In this document: piece after piece, positions 25,601-35,606 of the stretch
Numbering within the stretch: position 1 is the first letter of the stretch
How the letters are laid out: each line of letters begins with the position of its first letter
NCBI GenBank assembly: GCA_949126835.1
Contig: OX421507.1
Span: 15,600,202 to 15,664,201, forward strand
Length of the DNA: 64,000 nt
Direction of reading: 5' to 3'
Origin: Anisus vortex
Lineage: Eukaryota; Mollusca; Gastropoda; Planorbidae
The notes under the pieces: generated by a model
What the model saw: only the letters and a program-made list of their open reading frames with translations
Database searches by the model: none
What the model was told of the DNA's origin: nothing
Position numbers and translations under genes: made by a program

Positions 25601-26251
25601 TGAACGTAAAAGTACTGCTTTCTTATCTTCAGGAAATTTATAATCGATCGAGTTTCTTTCGAAGACCATAAAGAACTCATCAATCTCTATGTTCTCCATG
25701 CTTGGGACATGCTTTTTAAACTTATATAGTTCTACATTATATGTTTCCTGAATCGTATGAGTTGACGAACGAGACTTTGCCAATTCAATCCTTTCATTAC
25801 TAGCGATTCTTTCTTTTTCCAATTCCCCCAATCTTTTCTCTTTCTCTGCTTCTATTCTTTTACCTTCTAATTGTACTTCTATTCTTTTACCTTCCAATTG
25901 TACTTGAATTTCTAACTTCCTCATTTCTAACTGGAATTTCATGTCTGCACTTAGTTCATTTCCATTCATTTTAAATTCATGGTTATCTATGTCTGTTTTC
26001 AGGGTTTCTGATACATTGAGAACCACTGATTCTTCACTATTCATAGTATTTTCTTCAAGCATTCTACCATGTCTTTTCAAACAGTCCTTAATATCTTGAA
26101 TCAATTTACTCCTAACTGGTGTAACTTCAGTAATGTCTATTCCTAGAGAGTTTGCCATCTCTTTTAACTGGGTTAGTGACATGCTAGTTAACTGTTCTGA
26201 CGTGATAGCAAAAATATTCAATTGCTCCAACGTAAGATTAGCTTCCGCCAT
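22658..26251 (-). CDS. Gag-protease-integrase polyprotein, reverse transcriptase missing
   Basis: A single uninterrupted 1197-codon ORF. N-terminus (~20-60) resembles a SAP-like two-helix fold (LTQLKEMANSLGI). Residues ~105-160 form a charged coiled coil with a direct duplication of VQLEGKRIE. A Gag-like helical region follows (~170-345), then a CCHC zinc knuckle CTFCKKDGHIKENC (~390). A retropepsin-like site LRDSGADISLLL lies near 540. The integrase has an HHCC zinc module (H..H near 769, CRSCHVC near 805), a D,D,E catalytic triad (IIDCVGP ~838, SDQGSNF ~898, ALERYHQ ~934) and a GPY/F module (KFTGPYEV ~1077). The last ~50 residues (LAHLPACEQSAI, LFADVHNRTRLIE) match the stretch that leads into reverse transcriptase in Gmr1-like elements, but the frame stops there. 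The first ATG lies about 280 nt inside the 5' LTR boundary. Confidence 0.92.
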   Translation of the reverse strand: MAEANLTLEQLNIFAITSEQLTSMSLTQLKEMANSLGIDITEVTPVRSKLIQDIKDCLKRHGRMLEENTMNSEESVVLNVSETLKTDIDNHEFKMNGNELSADMKFQLEMRKLEIQVQLEGKRIEVQLEGKRIEAEKEKRLGELEKERIASNERIELAKSRSSTHTIQETYNVELYKFKKHVPSMENIEIDEFFMVFERNSIDYKFPEDKKAVLLRSALTKGKALDVVLNLTPEECNDYELIKSRVLLSYVLTPEKYRKLYREYKKEPEVSHVDFLRLEKKYFDRWLRSKNVNKDYEKLYNLILMEDFTEKIRTDIKVHLADRGIEIAEQAAVKADEYVIIHPHSHYFQNDRTSLRTQNSNTERKLRSTEDKSKQKADKQENSSFVQKRITCTFCKKDGHIKENCWSLHKEKRPIKNKNNVVLSHIAVQTETHINKTAHKRIKAERETSDVSHEEMAKHACPSCSKSEKVFEMKTEAIEHSSFNSKGSVTDEQSVNKTFTYGGSSVARNSVGRELPECMLSDVSEGYVSPIDNQARERKIKILRDSGADISLLLKNTVPTSKLTHTGQYALISTMAGTLTAPLHRIQLKSNYFTGSVIVGIVKKFPYRGISLLLGSDIAKNQVHPVLKETKDSVQCRNTENSVCVITRAMEKQQMTNESTKKPEPTPEIDLQATFMADVLGGHSSHTDQNNLSPRQLLILAQGKDPEIGKLKEEAKNEGELETMAAGYYLRDELLMRKWRGKENDDETCSEVHQIVVPNVYRKDILHMAHDSPYAGHLGIQKTFDRILPYFFWPGLRRDVTSFCRSCHVCQMVGRPNQTIPVAPLRPIPAFSEPFSHIIIDCVGPLPKTKAGHQYLFTIMCSATRFPEAIPLRSINADKISDALIGFFTRYGLPKTVQSDQGSNFTSKLFRQVLERLGIRHAVSSAYHPQSQGALERYHQTLKNMLRTFCFEHNDDWDRGIPFALFATREAVQESLGFSPFELVFGHTVRGPLKLLQETWLSSTEDTGLLTYVENFKNRLYNALKVVRSNLLQAQDKMKVYYDVNARTRIFQPGDKVLMLTPLSGQPLSAKFTGPYEVMAKLSEVNYLVKTPDRRKSQRVCHINMLKPYITREEQKVVASVNTVVKVGNNSPEIEREVAESKLQITKALKTLNEKLAHLPACEQSAIKGQINEHININLFADVHNRTRLIEQEETSF

Positions 26252-26505
26252 GTTTTATATTAATGACGTAAATAGAAGATAAAAAATTTCAACTTTACCT
26301 TTCATAAAGTCCTTTGAAATATTTTTACACCACTGTTAATTTGTAGAAGATAAATTTTAAGGATGGTTGTATACAAAACTGAAAACAGTATGTCCGAACA
26401 CAGACAGTGCCTCCCACGTAGACAGAATTTGAATAAATATTTGTTATAAATCGTTTTCACTAAAACAGTTGTATATTCTCAATTTCTTATACATACAAAC
26501 TTTAG

Positions 26506-26525
26506 ATCCAGGACTTGAGCCCCCA
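26506..26525 (-). promoter_or_regulatory. tRNA primer-binding site
   Basis: Six bases inside the 5' LTR the minus strand reads TGGGGGCTCAAGTCCTGG. It is complementary to a tRNA 3' end finishing GAGCCCCCA. The first nine bases equal those of the known tRNA-Pro primer sites; the following bases diverge, so the tRNA identity is tentative. Confidence 0.7.
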
Positions 26526-26531
26526 ATCTTT

Positions 26532-27126
26532 TGTCACGTGCGAAATCAGCTACTGACGTTAGATGATATTTTTAGTAATGTATTATTATATATTCTTTCG
26601 ATTCATATCCATCTTGGATCTCACAAGGTTGTATAAGAACTTGTATTGATGTTATTCAATTAGATTTGATGTTTATTTGACTCGTTGCGATATGAATCTT
26701 TTGTGTATAAAGTGATTTAGATAAACTGTACCTTAATATATAGGAAATCCACAATCCTGTTTGAAATTGAACACAATTTTATTCCAACAAGTTGAGATGA
26801 TAAAATATAACAATACCACAGAATACATGTACCAGTATTATTTAATGAGACTTAATCAGTTGAGATTCTTCTATAATAAACTAAGCTGTAATCCTATCTT
26901 TAAGAAAAATGGTCAAAAACAGTCCTCACACATTAGCGCCCAAACTAGAACTAAACTAAACGGTATTCAACCCTCGTGCATATGACGTATTTTATTGCTA
27001 TGACGTAGTGTCTAGACATAACATGTTTTATTCCTAACACGGAAACATTTCGGGTTTAAGATTATTTCATTTTAACTTTAGTTAATAATAACAGAACCAA
27101 TATAATATGGAAATAAATCTACTCGT

Positions 27127-27130
<4 letters not shown>
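26532..27130 (-). repeat. 5' LTR
   Basis: 599 bp, pair of 21235-21833. On the minus strand it runs TGTTACGAG...CACGTGACA and contains AATAAA motifs in its middle part. It should hold the element's promoter. Confidence 0.95.
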
Positions 27131-27207
<77 letters not shown>

Positions 27208-27258
27208 TATATGTATAGGCTATAATGTTCTTTATAGAAGGAGCTTCTGTAATGTATA

Positions 27259-27291
<33 letters not shown>

Positions 27292-27330
27292 CCTATATAT
27301 ATATGCTATATATAGGCTGTTATATATATA
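27131..27330. repeat. (AT)n-rich region
   Basis: Long AT microsatellites at 27131-27200 and around 27262-27288, separated by AT/GGCC-rich sequence. The LTR element is inserted at its edge. Confidence 0.9.
27225..27262 (+). mobile_element. LINE family A 3' terminus fragment
   Basis: CTTTATAGAAGGAGC and TGTAATGTATAAGATA are the same terminal sequence seen at 41808-41853, 59885-59910 and 63620-63650. Confidence 0.65.
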
Positions 27331-27579
27331 TATAATTTTATATGCTATATTATATAGGCCTTATATGGTAACCAAGTAGGCATAGAAAACCTGCATAACC
27401 CGACATTCGGAAAATTGTTTATAGGCCTTCCATATCAAATAACTAATAATTCAAAATTGGTCTATGTTAAACTAATGTTGTTGTTTTTTTAATTTTATTT
27501 CTCTGAGAATGTACAACATAAACATCAATAATTTGTAATTAAAATAATAAGATAACTGACTCCATAAAACCTTGTAAAG

Positions 27580-29575
27580 GCGCATCATCACAAGGAACCC
27601 CATCAAGACCTGCGAACTTGATCCCATGCCCGGCTTCCTGTTTACCAAGGGTTTGGACAGTATTTTACCGTTCATCACTGACATCATTAACACCTCTCTA
27701 TCCACGGGCGTGGTCCCGGACTGCTTTAAATCCGCCATTGTCCGCGCACTCTTAAAGAAACCCGGCCTCGACGTAGATGAGTGCAAGAATTACCGCCCAG
27801 TATCCAACCTACCCTTCCTTTCTAAGATCATGGAGCGTGTTATCCTTGAGCAGTTAAATGCCCACTTGTCTCTGCATTCGCTGATGCCCGTGCACCAGTC
27901 CGCGTATCGCCACCATCACAGCACTGAGACAGCGCTTTTGCGGATCACCACTGACCTCCTAAACGCCACAGACAGAGGTCTCGTCTCTGCCCTTGTACAG
28001 TTAGATTTGTCCGCTGCCTTCGATACGATTGACCATCACCGACTCATAGATCGCCTCAGCTCTTTTTTTGGCATTCACGACATCGCCCTCTCCTGGTTCA
28101 CGAGCTATCTTCAGAATCGCTTCCAGACCGTCATGACCGAGTCCTTATCATCACAGCCCGATCATGTTTACTATGGTGTGCCACAGGGGTCTGTCCTCGG
28201 CCCAGTTCTTTTCACCCTTTACATCCAACCCCTCTCCTTTTCATCGAACGCAACAACCTGAAATATCATTCTTTTGCCGATGACACTTTACTGGTTGTAC
28301 TCAAATTTGTTGGGGATTAAAATTTATTTCATTTCCAATAGATGTTTACAAAGCAAAACAATGTATTGTGAAAGTCAGAAGGGAATAATCACCTTTTTAA
28401 AATATCAAACTTATTGCTTAATGCAAAAGAATTTTTGTTATTCGTTTTTATGAATTTACGCATTTTGTTTTTCAATAACCAAGAAAACGCAACTCTTGAC
28501 TAATTTATTTTGTAAACAAATAAAAAAATTTAACGTCACGCGACTAACACTTGAGTATTAATGATCGCCTGTTCACTTTTGATGTTAAAAACGGATTCTT
28601 TATAACTAATATTGTATCCTTTGCATAATTCTAAAAGACTAGAACTGGCCGTCGAGGTTGAAATCAATTGTCAAACACCAGCAAAAGCATGCTTTTTTTG
28701 TTATTAGTTTAAAAATAAAACAGGAAGTTCACGAACATTCGGGTTCAAAAGTTCACGCCTCATTAAGACTTGTCCATAACAGTGCTAAGCCTGAAGACTT
28801 CGATGGGCTCCTTTCTTCCATCTCCATCAGTTTCCTGGACATAAAAAACTGGATGACGGAAAACAAGTTGAAGTTGAACAGTGAGAAGACTGAAGCTCTT
28901 ATCGTCGGTACGAGACAGAGGGTCATGTACCTCTCTGCGTCCGATCTCCAACTGGCCGAAGCAACTCCTTTTTCCCGCTTGGATTTGGCTACTGCAATTC
29001 GCTCTTGGCTGGCCTCTCGATCTCCTCCCTACGGGGCCTCCAAAGTGTTCAGAACTGTGCTGCCCGACTGGTCCTTAAGAAGAAGAATTCGACGCATACT
29101 ACTCCTCTGCTCCGATCTCTGCACTGGCTACCCATTAACCACCGGATCTCCTACAAGCTAACGTCTCTATGTTACAATTGCCTTAATGACTCTGCCCCCG
29201 ACTACATTCACTCCTGTCTCGAGCTCTATACTCAATCCCGTCCACTCCGCTCGGCTTCTGATACACTTAGTCTTCAGATCCCTCGTGTGAAACTGGTGTC
29301 CGCTAGCGAACGGGCATTCTCATACGTGGGTCCATCCGCATGGAATGCCCTCCCACTACAACTTCGGTAGAGCCCTAGCCTTGATACTTTCAGAAGCCGG
29401 CTGAAGACCCACCTATTCAAGTAGCAGTTTATTTATTTTTTTTCCATTCATAGGCCCTACATTTTTGTCTTTTATTCGTTGTCTGTACTAGATCTATGTC
29501 TGTAACTGTTGACAGCGCATAGAACTGTTCCCAACGGGCAATGCGATATACAAGTCTTCTTCTTATTATTATTAA
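27580..29575 (+). pseudogene. Broken LINE of L2/CR1 type
   Basis: Reverse transcriptase begins near KTCELDPMPGF (27600) and continues in an open stretch to 28261 with LLKKPGLD, NYRPVSNLPFLSK, motif A LDLSAAFDTIDH and motif B GVPQGSVLGP. The motif C region HSFADDTLLV (28270-28300) is in another frame. About 470 bp of unrelated sequence (28320-28790) interrupts the ORF. Then NWMTENKLKLNSEKTEAL, and after more shifts LLRSLHWLP and FSYVGPSAWNALP (to 29370) of the post-reverse-transcriptase domain. The 3' end finishes in a TCTTCTTATTATTATTAAAG tail. The 5' part, including endonuclease, is missing. Cannot make a full protein. Confidence 0.85.
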
Positions 29576-29664
29576 AGACTTTCATGCGACGGGGAGAAAA
29601 CTAATAACATCTGCCAACCTTCATCGTAGCTTTGTGATAAAAAATATTTAGGTTTGACCAGGGC

Positions 29665-30027
29665 CGTATTTAGGATTGTGTGTGGGGGGGGGGGCCTGTG
29701 ACCAAATTTACGTGGGGGTCCCTCGTGGCCTCGCCCCTGCCTTCCGACATTGGTGTGTTATCGCGTGTACAGTGTTGCTGATGTTGAATGATAACCATTA
29801 GGCTAACCCATTCTGTCTGACTCTTACTGCCAATTTTTTATACATTCCTCTACAATATAACTGAAATAGACAACTGATCGTTGAGGCCAGACTCAATGCT
29901 ACCCAATTCTGCAGGTCTATGGATTAAAAATGTTGGGATGTATGGGGACCCCTTTTGTGTGTGTGTGTGGTGCCTTTTCTGTGGGGCCCCCTGATTCAAT
30001 GGAACTTGTTGAACATGCCTAAATACG
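29665..30027. mobile_element. MITE-like element with CGTATTTAGG ends
   Basis: CGTATTTAGG at 29665-29674 and CCTAAATACG at 30018-30027 are perfect 10-bp inverted repeats. Both are followed inward by GGGGCC-rich sequence (a G tract near 29684, GGGGCCCCC near 29980). No ORF. Target duplication not evident. Confidence 0.5.
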
Positions 30028-30424
30028 CCTATGACCTATGACTCTAAATTCACTACATCAAGTGTAGCCTAGGCTACCTATGTGCTCTAGGTAATGATTG
30101 ATGTCCATTTACTGAAATTAAGCCAGAAAGACGGTAATGTCCCATTGCGGGGAATTCTCCTCTTTCACTAACTAGAGAAAGTAGCGATTTTGTCTAGATT
30201 TCTTTGTTGCTATTTTTTGTTTAAACGTGTTGTCCTTAAACTATGTGTTCCCCGTGATGAAAAGGGCCAAAGTTAGCAGAGCGTGTCGCAATAATATGAA
30301 CACGCTGTTTGCTTGTGTTTAGTTTGAAACGAATATGTATTGGTGTGTTTTTATAGTCGCACACCTGACACATTTTACATAAGAAAGGAAGACAAACATC
30401 CTGGTTGCGACAAGAAGTTTCGAG

Positions 30425-30815
30425 ATGGAGTGTAGATTTTTTTTTTAAGTATTGAATTTCTTTTTAGTTAAAGAAAAAAAAATATTTTACAGATTTTCGT
30501 GATGACCTACTTAGGTCTTTTTGTGGCACGGTGGTTGAGCGGCAGCGCGTTCGACTGGCGTACCGAAGGTCCTGGGTTCGAATCCTGGTGAAGACTATGA
30601 TTCCCCCCCCCCCGGGTCTTGAGGGTGTCCCTGAGTCTACCCAGCTCTGGTGGGTACCTGATCTTAGTTGTGGTAAAGCAAAGGCGGCTGTGCATTGTGC
30701 TGGCGCCACAACCACCTAGCATGGCGTGGCCACAGAAACTGGTGAACGCTGCTTCACCGGCACTATGATCAATTTGGTCCGAAGGGTACTTTTTATTTTT
30801 TTACTTTTATTTAGG
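30425..30815 (+). mobile_element. SINE family A, complete, with 5' extension
   Basis: The tRNA-like head (30525-30595) has box A TGGTTGAGCGGCAGCG and box B GGTTCGAATCC. The body contains CGGGTCTTGAGGGTGTCC, GGCGGCTGTGCATTGTGC, GGTGAACGCTGCTTCACCGG and TTTGGTCCGAAGGGTAC. The 10-mer TTAGGTCTTT occurs at 30511 and 30811 and would be the target duplication. Unusually, about 100 bp upstream of the head (30425-30524) is also shared with the inverted copy at 49598-49980. It is not a working tRNA gene. Confidence 0.85.
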
Positions 30816-30904
30816 TCTTTAGCTATCAAGCATTCGCCCCCTCCCAATCAAGCCTACTAAGAGAAAAGAAAAGAACATCCCTTAAAATGTCTGTGTTGGA
30901 GAGC

Positions 30905-30975
30905 GCTTCCCATAAATGCCGGGTCACGACCCAGTACTGGGCCACAAAAACATAATCACGGGGTCGCAAAAAAAA
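30905..30975 (+). repeat. Short repeat shared with 62985-63060
   Basis: GACCCAGTACTGGGCCAC followed by AAAACA and GGGTCGCAAAAAA; the related stretch at 63015-63065 reads GACCCAGTACCGGTCCACG and GGTCGAAGAAAAA. Probably an end of a DNA transposon. Sequence from 30976 to 33259 has no recognisable gene. Confidence 0.4.
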
Positions 30976-33259
30976 ATCTAGGTCAGACTTTACTATACTG
31001 TCCTTAACAGCACACTATATTAAATTGGCCCAATATTGTCCAATAGTCTGCCAATGTTTACATCTTGGCATAATGTTGGACTTAATAATGGGCCAACATA
31101 GTGTGCTTTTGGGGGTAGGCCTCGCAGCGTATCGTATCGACGAGGGAAAAAACGTGAAAGCCGCGAAAACACGCTGCAAATGGGCTACTACTGATAGACA
31201 AATAGGTCCTAAGAACAGATTTCGTCATAAGCGGTAAAAATTGCCCTAAAAATTGTTGACGTAATTAATGGACGCCCCCTAAGTGCTGTCAACACCTGGC
31301 ACGGGCTAACAACATTTTTAAGAACTAAACTGAGCAACTGGTCGTAGAAGTCAATGTGAGAATAGACTAGTTCAAGAAGTAAACTGGGTCAAAAGAATGC
31401 TTTTACGTTCAACTGCAATTTCAGTTGAAACAATTAATTGCAAATAAAACCACACATTAGTTCATTTCGAAAATGCATTATTTAATGTCCACGAGGGCTG
31501 CATAACACTGGACGAGATATAATGGAAATGGACGTTGCCGCTCTTATGTTAAACATATGTTTTATCCAATATAAGCTTACAACAAATTAGTTTTGAATGC
31601 CCACACGTGCGCTTCCATATTGTGTGATGAGTACGTCATGTTATTGCATCTTCGTGCTACGATAATTAAGGTGAGAGCTGATAAGCTAAGCTTATTCCTT
31701 TTTGTAAAAGCAAAACCTCAAATCGTCAGAAACGTTAAATGATTAAGGAAACGAGAGCGTGGCGGAGGGCAAAGACTCGTTTCAATACACTACCACAACT
31801 GTCCACAACTGAGCCAGTCAGCAGCAATCCAAAGTGTTGATACGCTTCCTCTGCACTGCTGCAGCTTAGATTTTGAGTTTGAAAATGCGTTGATTGGTTG
31901 GACTCGAAGAACAAGAACTGCGTTCACAACAGATATTGTTCTTCATGCCTACAGGTTTGGCAAACAATGACTTCTTGTGGATGATGCATCCCAAAAATAA
32001 ATCATTAGGAGTGGTGTATTATAAGGCTTGACTGTAATATTAGTCCTAAGTCCGGGCTTTGCCGACCAGTGGACTACGGTGGACAGCGTTTTACACTAGA
32101 ATCTACAGCGTTCTACCTTTTCCGAAAACAAAACGTCACATCAATATCCAACAACCAATATTAAATCGTAACGGCAACGGCCTTCACACTTTATCTAAGT
32201 AGGTCACCAATCGATCGCACAAAAACAAAGAGATGTAATTGAAAGAGCGGAACTTATAAAGTCTGTAGTCTGCTGCTAAAAATTATTGAGCCAAAATACA
32301 GTTTTAAAAAATCACTTTAATTTAATGTCTTTTATTGTGGTTTTAGCTAATGTTAACTTCATTTGTATAAAGTCAAATTTAAAATAAGTTCGTTTGAATA
32401 TAGTATAGAATAGCAATTAAAATAACTTAATTTTTTCTTTTTTAAATGAAAAATGCAACCACAACTGCCCGTCTATAGATACATTTAATGCTAAAGTAGT
32501 AGGCCTACTATATATAATATGATTGCTTGCTACGTTATAGTCTGTAATATATAATTATGCATGCGTTGTCGAGAGATGTGATCGTTTAATACTAGGTCTG
32601 GGTGAGAAAACAACAATAACCAAAAAATCAACAGCTTTGGCAGCAATTCTAACTAAATGTATGATGTCATCAGTTTATGTGCCCTAAACAAACACAAAGT
32701 TTACGAGTAAAGATTAAGATCCTGAAAGTAAACATTCGACCTGAAACTTGGTGGCACTTTACTAAACAACAACAAAACTTTGTCATATTTCATAGATATA
32801 TTTCTAAATGGATTAAGCGTATGGACACGTATAGGCCTATAGTATACTATACTATAGGAATATAGATTTTATGAAATGTATAATATGTAGTTGATAGCTA
32901 AATACTAAATAATAATGATAATGACAGACAATGGATGTGTTTGATAACAAAGATTAAAAAAATATATAATAGACTAGATAGGCCTAATCTATATATTAAA
33001 ATTATGAATTAAAATTCACCTCCTAGTCTCTGTATCGTGGGTTTTGGTCTTGGCATTGGCTCCTTTTGGTCTTGGGCCAAAATTGATTTTTTTGTCTAAA
33101 ACAGGTAGGCCAAATTATTATAAAAATAAATGATCTAGTCTTATTTTCTTTATAATTAAGTATAAATTATAAAAGTTAATTAAATTAACATACAATAAAT
33201 TAAATAAATAGGAAAAGGGCCTACTAATTCATTAGTCAATCAAAAAATAATATAAGTAT

Positions 33260-33369
33260 AAGTCTGTATAAGTCATAATACATACATAAGTAGTAACATA
33301 AGGCTGATACTGATAAGTCTGTATAAGTCATAATACATACATAAGTAGTAACATAAGGCTGATACTGAT
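33260..33369. repeat. 55-bp tandem duplication
   Basis: Two copies of a 55-bp unit beginning AAGTCTGTATAAGTCATAAT at 33260 and 33315. It is followed by AT/GGC-rich low-complexity sequence to about 33560. Confidence 0.9.
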
Positions 33370-33570
33370 AAGGCTATGCCATAGGCTATAATATGATAGT
33401 GCCCATAGGCATAGGCCTTAGCCTTAGCATAGGTCAGCATACTATGCTGCATAGGCCCATGCCCATGCCCATTCTCATAATACTGCCTATGCCTATACTA
33501 TATATATAGGCCCTATATATTAGGCTATAATAGGCTATAGGAGGCCTATAGATTATAGTATATCATAGTG

Positions 33571-34825
33571 GTTATTCGCACGGTTTTAACGTGTGAATAA
33601 CGCCAAAAATTAACCACACGGTTCCTCTGCGCATGCGCAATGATCCGCACGGTTTTAGACGTGCGGATAACGCCGAGCAATATCCGCACGGTTTCTCGGC
33701 GCATGCGCATAATAGTTTATCTTTCCCTAATTCTTTAATTACTATTTTTTGACCAATTTGAATAAGATTTCCAGGTACAGTGGTTAGAACTGCGATCTAG
33801 CAACCAGGGTCACGCAGGTTCAACCCCAGCATTATCCACCTTTTTTTTAAAATTTATTTATTTAATTTTAGTAAAACGAGATAACCATTTTTCATTGTCA
33901 GCCAGAAAATACAATAACTGACTCCTAAATTATGCTTTTTTTTTGTATAGCCTAATAAATAAATGGTATGATAGTGACAATACCTAGTGATGTAGCCTAG
34001 TGTTGTGCGAGTTGTGCGCGAATGTCAATTGTGCTTGAGTACAAATGATTCTTTATATTGTTTTAAGTAAGCTATATTGAAAGACGAAATTTATCTTTTT
34101 TTTTTTTTATGTAGGCCTACCGTAATCAAGTCAAATTTCCATTTGTTTGGAACAATAAAGTAGGCTAATCTTATCTTATAATTAATTCAAACAAAAAGGT
34201 ATATTTAGCCTGACTCTAAACTCTTATGTCTTAATCACAATTAGTGACAATTAGAAATTGATGTTCGTTTTAGATTTAATTTAGAGTTATAGTTAGGCCT
34301 ATAGCCTATATATAGGCCTACTGATGTAGCTATTGTTAGGGTCGTAAGTATTTACGATGGTCTTGGTTAGGCCCGGTTAGGGATATGAATATGATCCTAA
34401 ATAATAACCTATAGGCCTAAAAGTTAATATAAGTCATAAGTAAAGCCTAACTCTCACAATATTTTTCAAAAATTTGGCTCTGTTGATAACGCTCGGCATT
34501 ATAGAATAATATTATAGATAGGCCAACTGTGAGGATAACGTTCGGCGTTATTCGCACGGCCGAAACGGGGCGGATAACACTCCTTTATTAATTAGGCCTA
34601 TCAATTTTTAATTCCTGAAATAAAGGCTAAATTAAAAAAATGCATAATTTTAGTGAATTTAAGTATAATATATCATACATTTCTGGTTGTTTCTCACGTC
34701 TAAAACTAAAACCGTGCGGATATATCATATTGATCGGCGTTATCCGCACGTCTAAAACTGTGCGAATATTGCTCGGCGTTATCCGCACGGTAAAACCGTG
34801 CGGATAATTTTACCGTGCGGATAAC
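33571..34825. mobile_element. Foldback element built of GTTATCCGCACGG palindromes
   Basis: The outer ends are GTTATTCGCACGG and CCGTGCGGATAAC (12 of 13 as inverted repeats). At least 14 copies of the core (C)CGTGCGGATAA or its complement, some diverged, cluster at 33571-33712, 34485-34575 and 34700-34825. One perfect hairpin spans 34779-34807. Two units carry the palindrome GCGCATGCGC (33629-33638, 33699-33708). The centre (33713-34480) is AT-rich with no ORF. It most resembles a nonautonomous foldback DNA element. It lies about 0.8-2 kb upstream of the first DISP3 coding exon. Confidence 0.6.
33772..33843 (+). mobile_element. tRNA-like relic
   Basis: ACAGTGGTTAGAACTGCG and CAGGTTCAACCCC are spaced like tRNA boxes A and B. 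No paired acceptor stem was seen, so it is probably a SINE head or tRNA pseudogene. It lies inside the foldback element. Confidence 0.35.
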
Positions 34826-35599
34826 GCTAGCCATAGTATATAGGCTACTATAATATTCTAGTCCTAAAGACTATAGTACTATATAACTATAGTCTATAGT
34901 AGGGCCTATAGTCATAGTATAGTTTATACTATTACTATTATTACTATAATCATTAATGACTGACTAATTACTAATAGTACTATTAACTAATATTTAGTAA
35001 TATTTATATATTTATTTATAATAATAATTTTAGTATAGGACGATATATAAGAATAAGTCTATTTATTATATAATTTATTATAAATTATATGATATGTCAA
35101 ATAGGATGCATCTTTTTGTAGATAAAAAAAACCTGATGCAAAGCATATTATACCATCTGTGACTGTCAATTGTTAAAATATTAAAAGGCTTTAAAAGGAT
35201 AAATTAAATCTAATTACTACAACAATTTATAATTGTGGGTAGGCTATCTGAATAGCCACACGACCACATGCCACATCACTTTTGCCTTGTTCGTAGACAT
35301 ATTATATAATATATTATATATAGTCATGCTTATCTGGCATTTACACAATATGAATGTAGCTTTTATATAATTATTCATTAAAGTATAAAAAATTATAGAT
35401 CTATTGCTATTTCAAATAACAATTTTAATGAAACTAAATTCTTTTTTTATAAAAAAAAACCATGTAAAAATGCTTATTGGCATATGTATTAGTATTATAA
35501 ATATCATTATGGACCAACCAATACGTCACAGTTAATTATATTTAGATAAAATAACAATGTATGTCTAGGCAAACTAATTAGCCCATGCAATCATTTCAG
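34826..35599. other. AT-rich upstream region of DISP3
   Basis: Very AT-rich, with TATATAGGCC-type simple sequence. No gene, promoter motif or 5' exon of DISP3 could be recognised. A 5' untranslated exon may lie here or further left, because a good acceptor (ATTTCAG) sits at 35599. Confidence 0.5.
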
Positions 35600-35606
35600 A
35601 CTGACA

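Larger units (their letters stand above)
21235..27130 (-). mobile_element. LTR retrotransposon (Ty3/gypsy, Gmr1-like order) lacking reverse transcriptase
   Basis: A 5896-bp element on the minus strand: 5' LTR 26532-27130, primer-binding site, one gag-protease-integrase ORF (22658-26251), ~810 bp noncoding, purine tract, and 3' LTR 21235-21833. The ends are TGT...ACA. The flanks share ATAT on both sides, a possible 4-bp target duplication, but the right side is an AT microsatellite, so this is weak. The LTRs are each 599 bp and I found one difference (around 21551 and 26848), so insertion was recent. The integrase precedes the expected reverse transcriptase position, as in Gmr1-like elements. 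The reverse transcriptase and RNase H themselves are absent, so the element must borrow them. No envelope gene was seen. Confidence 0.9.

Noticed and set aside
22658..26251. Domesticated host gene derived from a gypsy integrase
   Set aside because: The ORF lies between near-identical LTRs with primer site and purine tract, so it is a young element and not an exapted gene.
22658..26251. Endogenous retrovirus with envelope
   Set aside because: No envelope-like ORF, signal peptide or fusion segment lies between integrase and the 3' LTR.
27626..28261. 211-codon reverse transcriptase ORF as a working gene
   Set aside because: It is one segment of a LINE whose motif C lies in another frame and whose 5' part is lost.
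30525..30595. Functional tRNA gene
   Set aside because: Boxes A and B are good, but the acceptor stem does not pair and the same head recurs in dispersed SINE copies with a common body.
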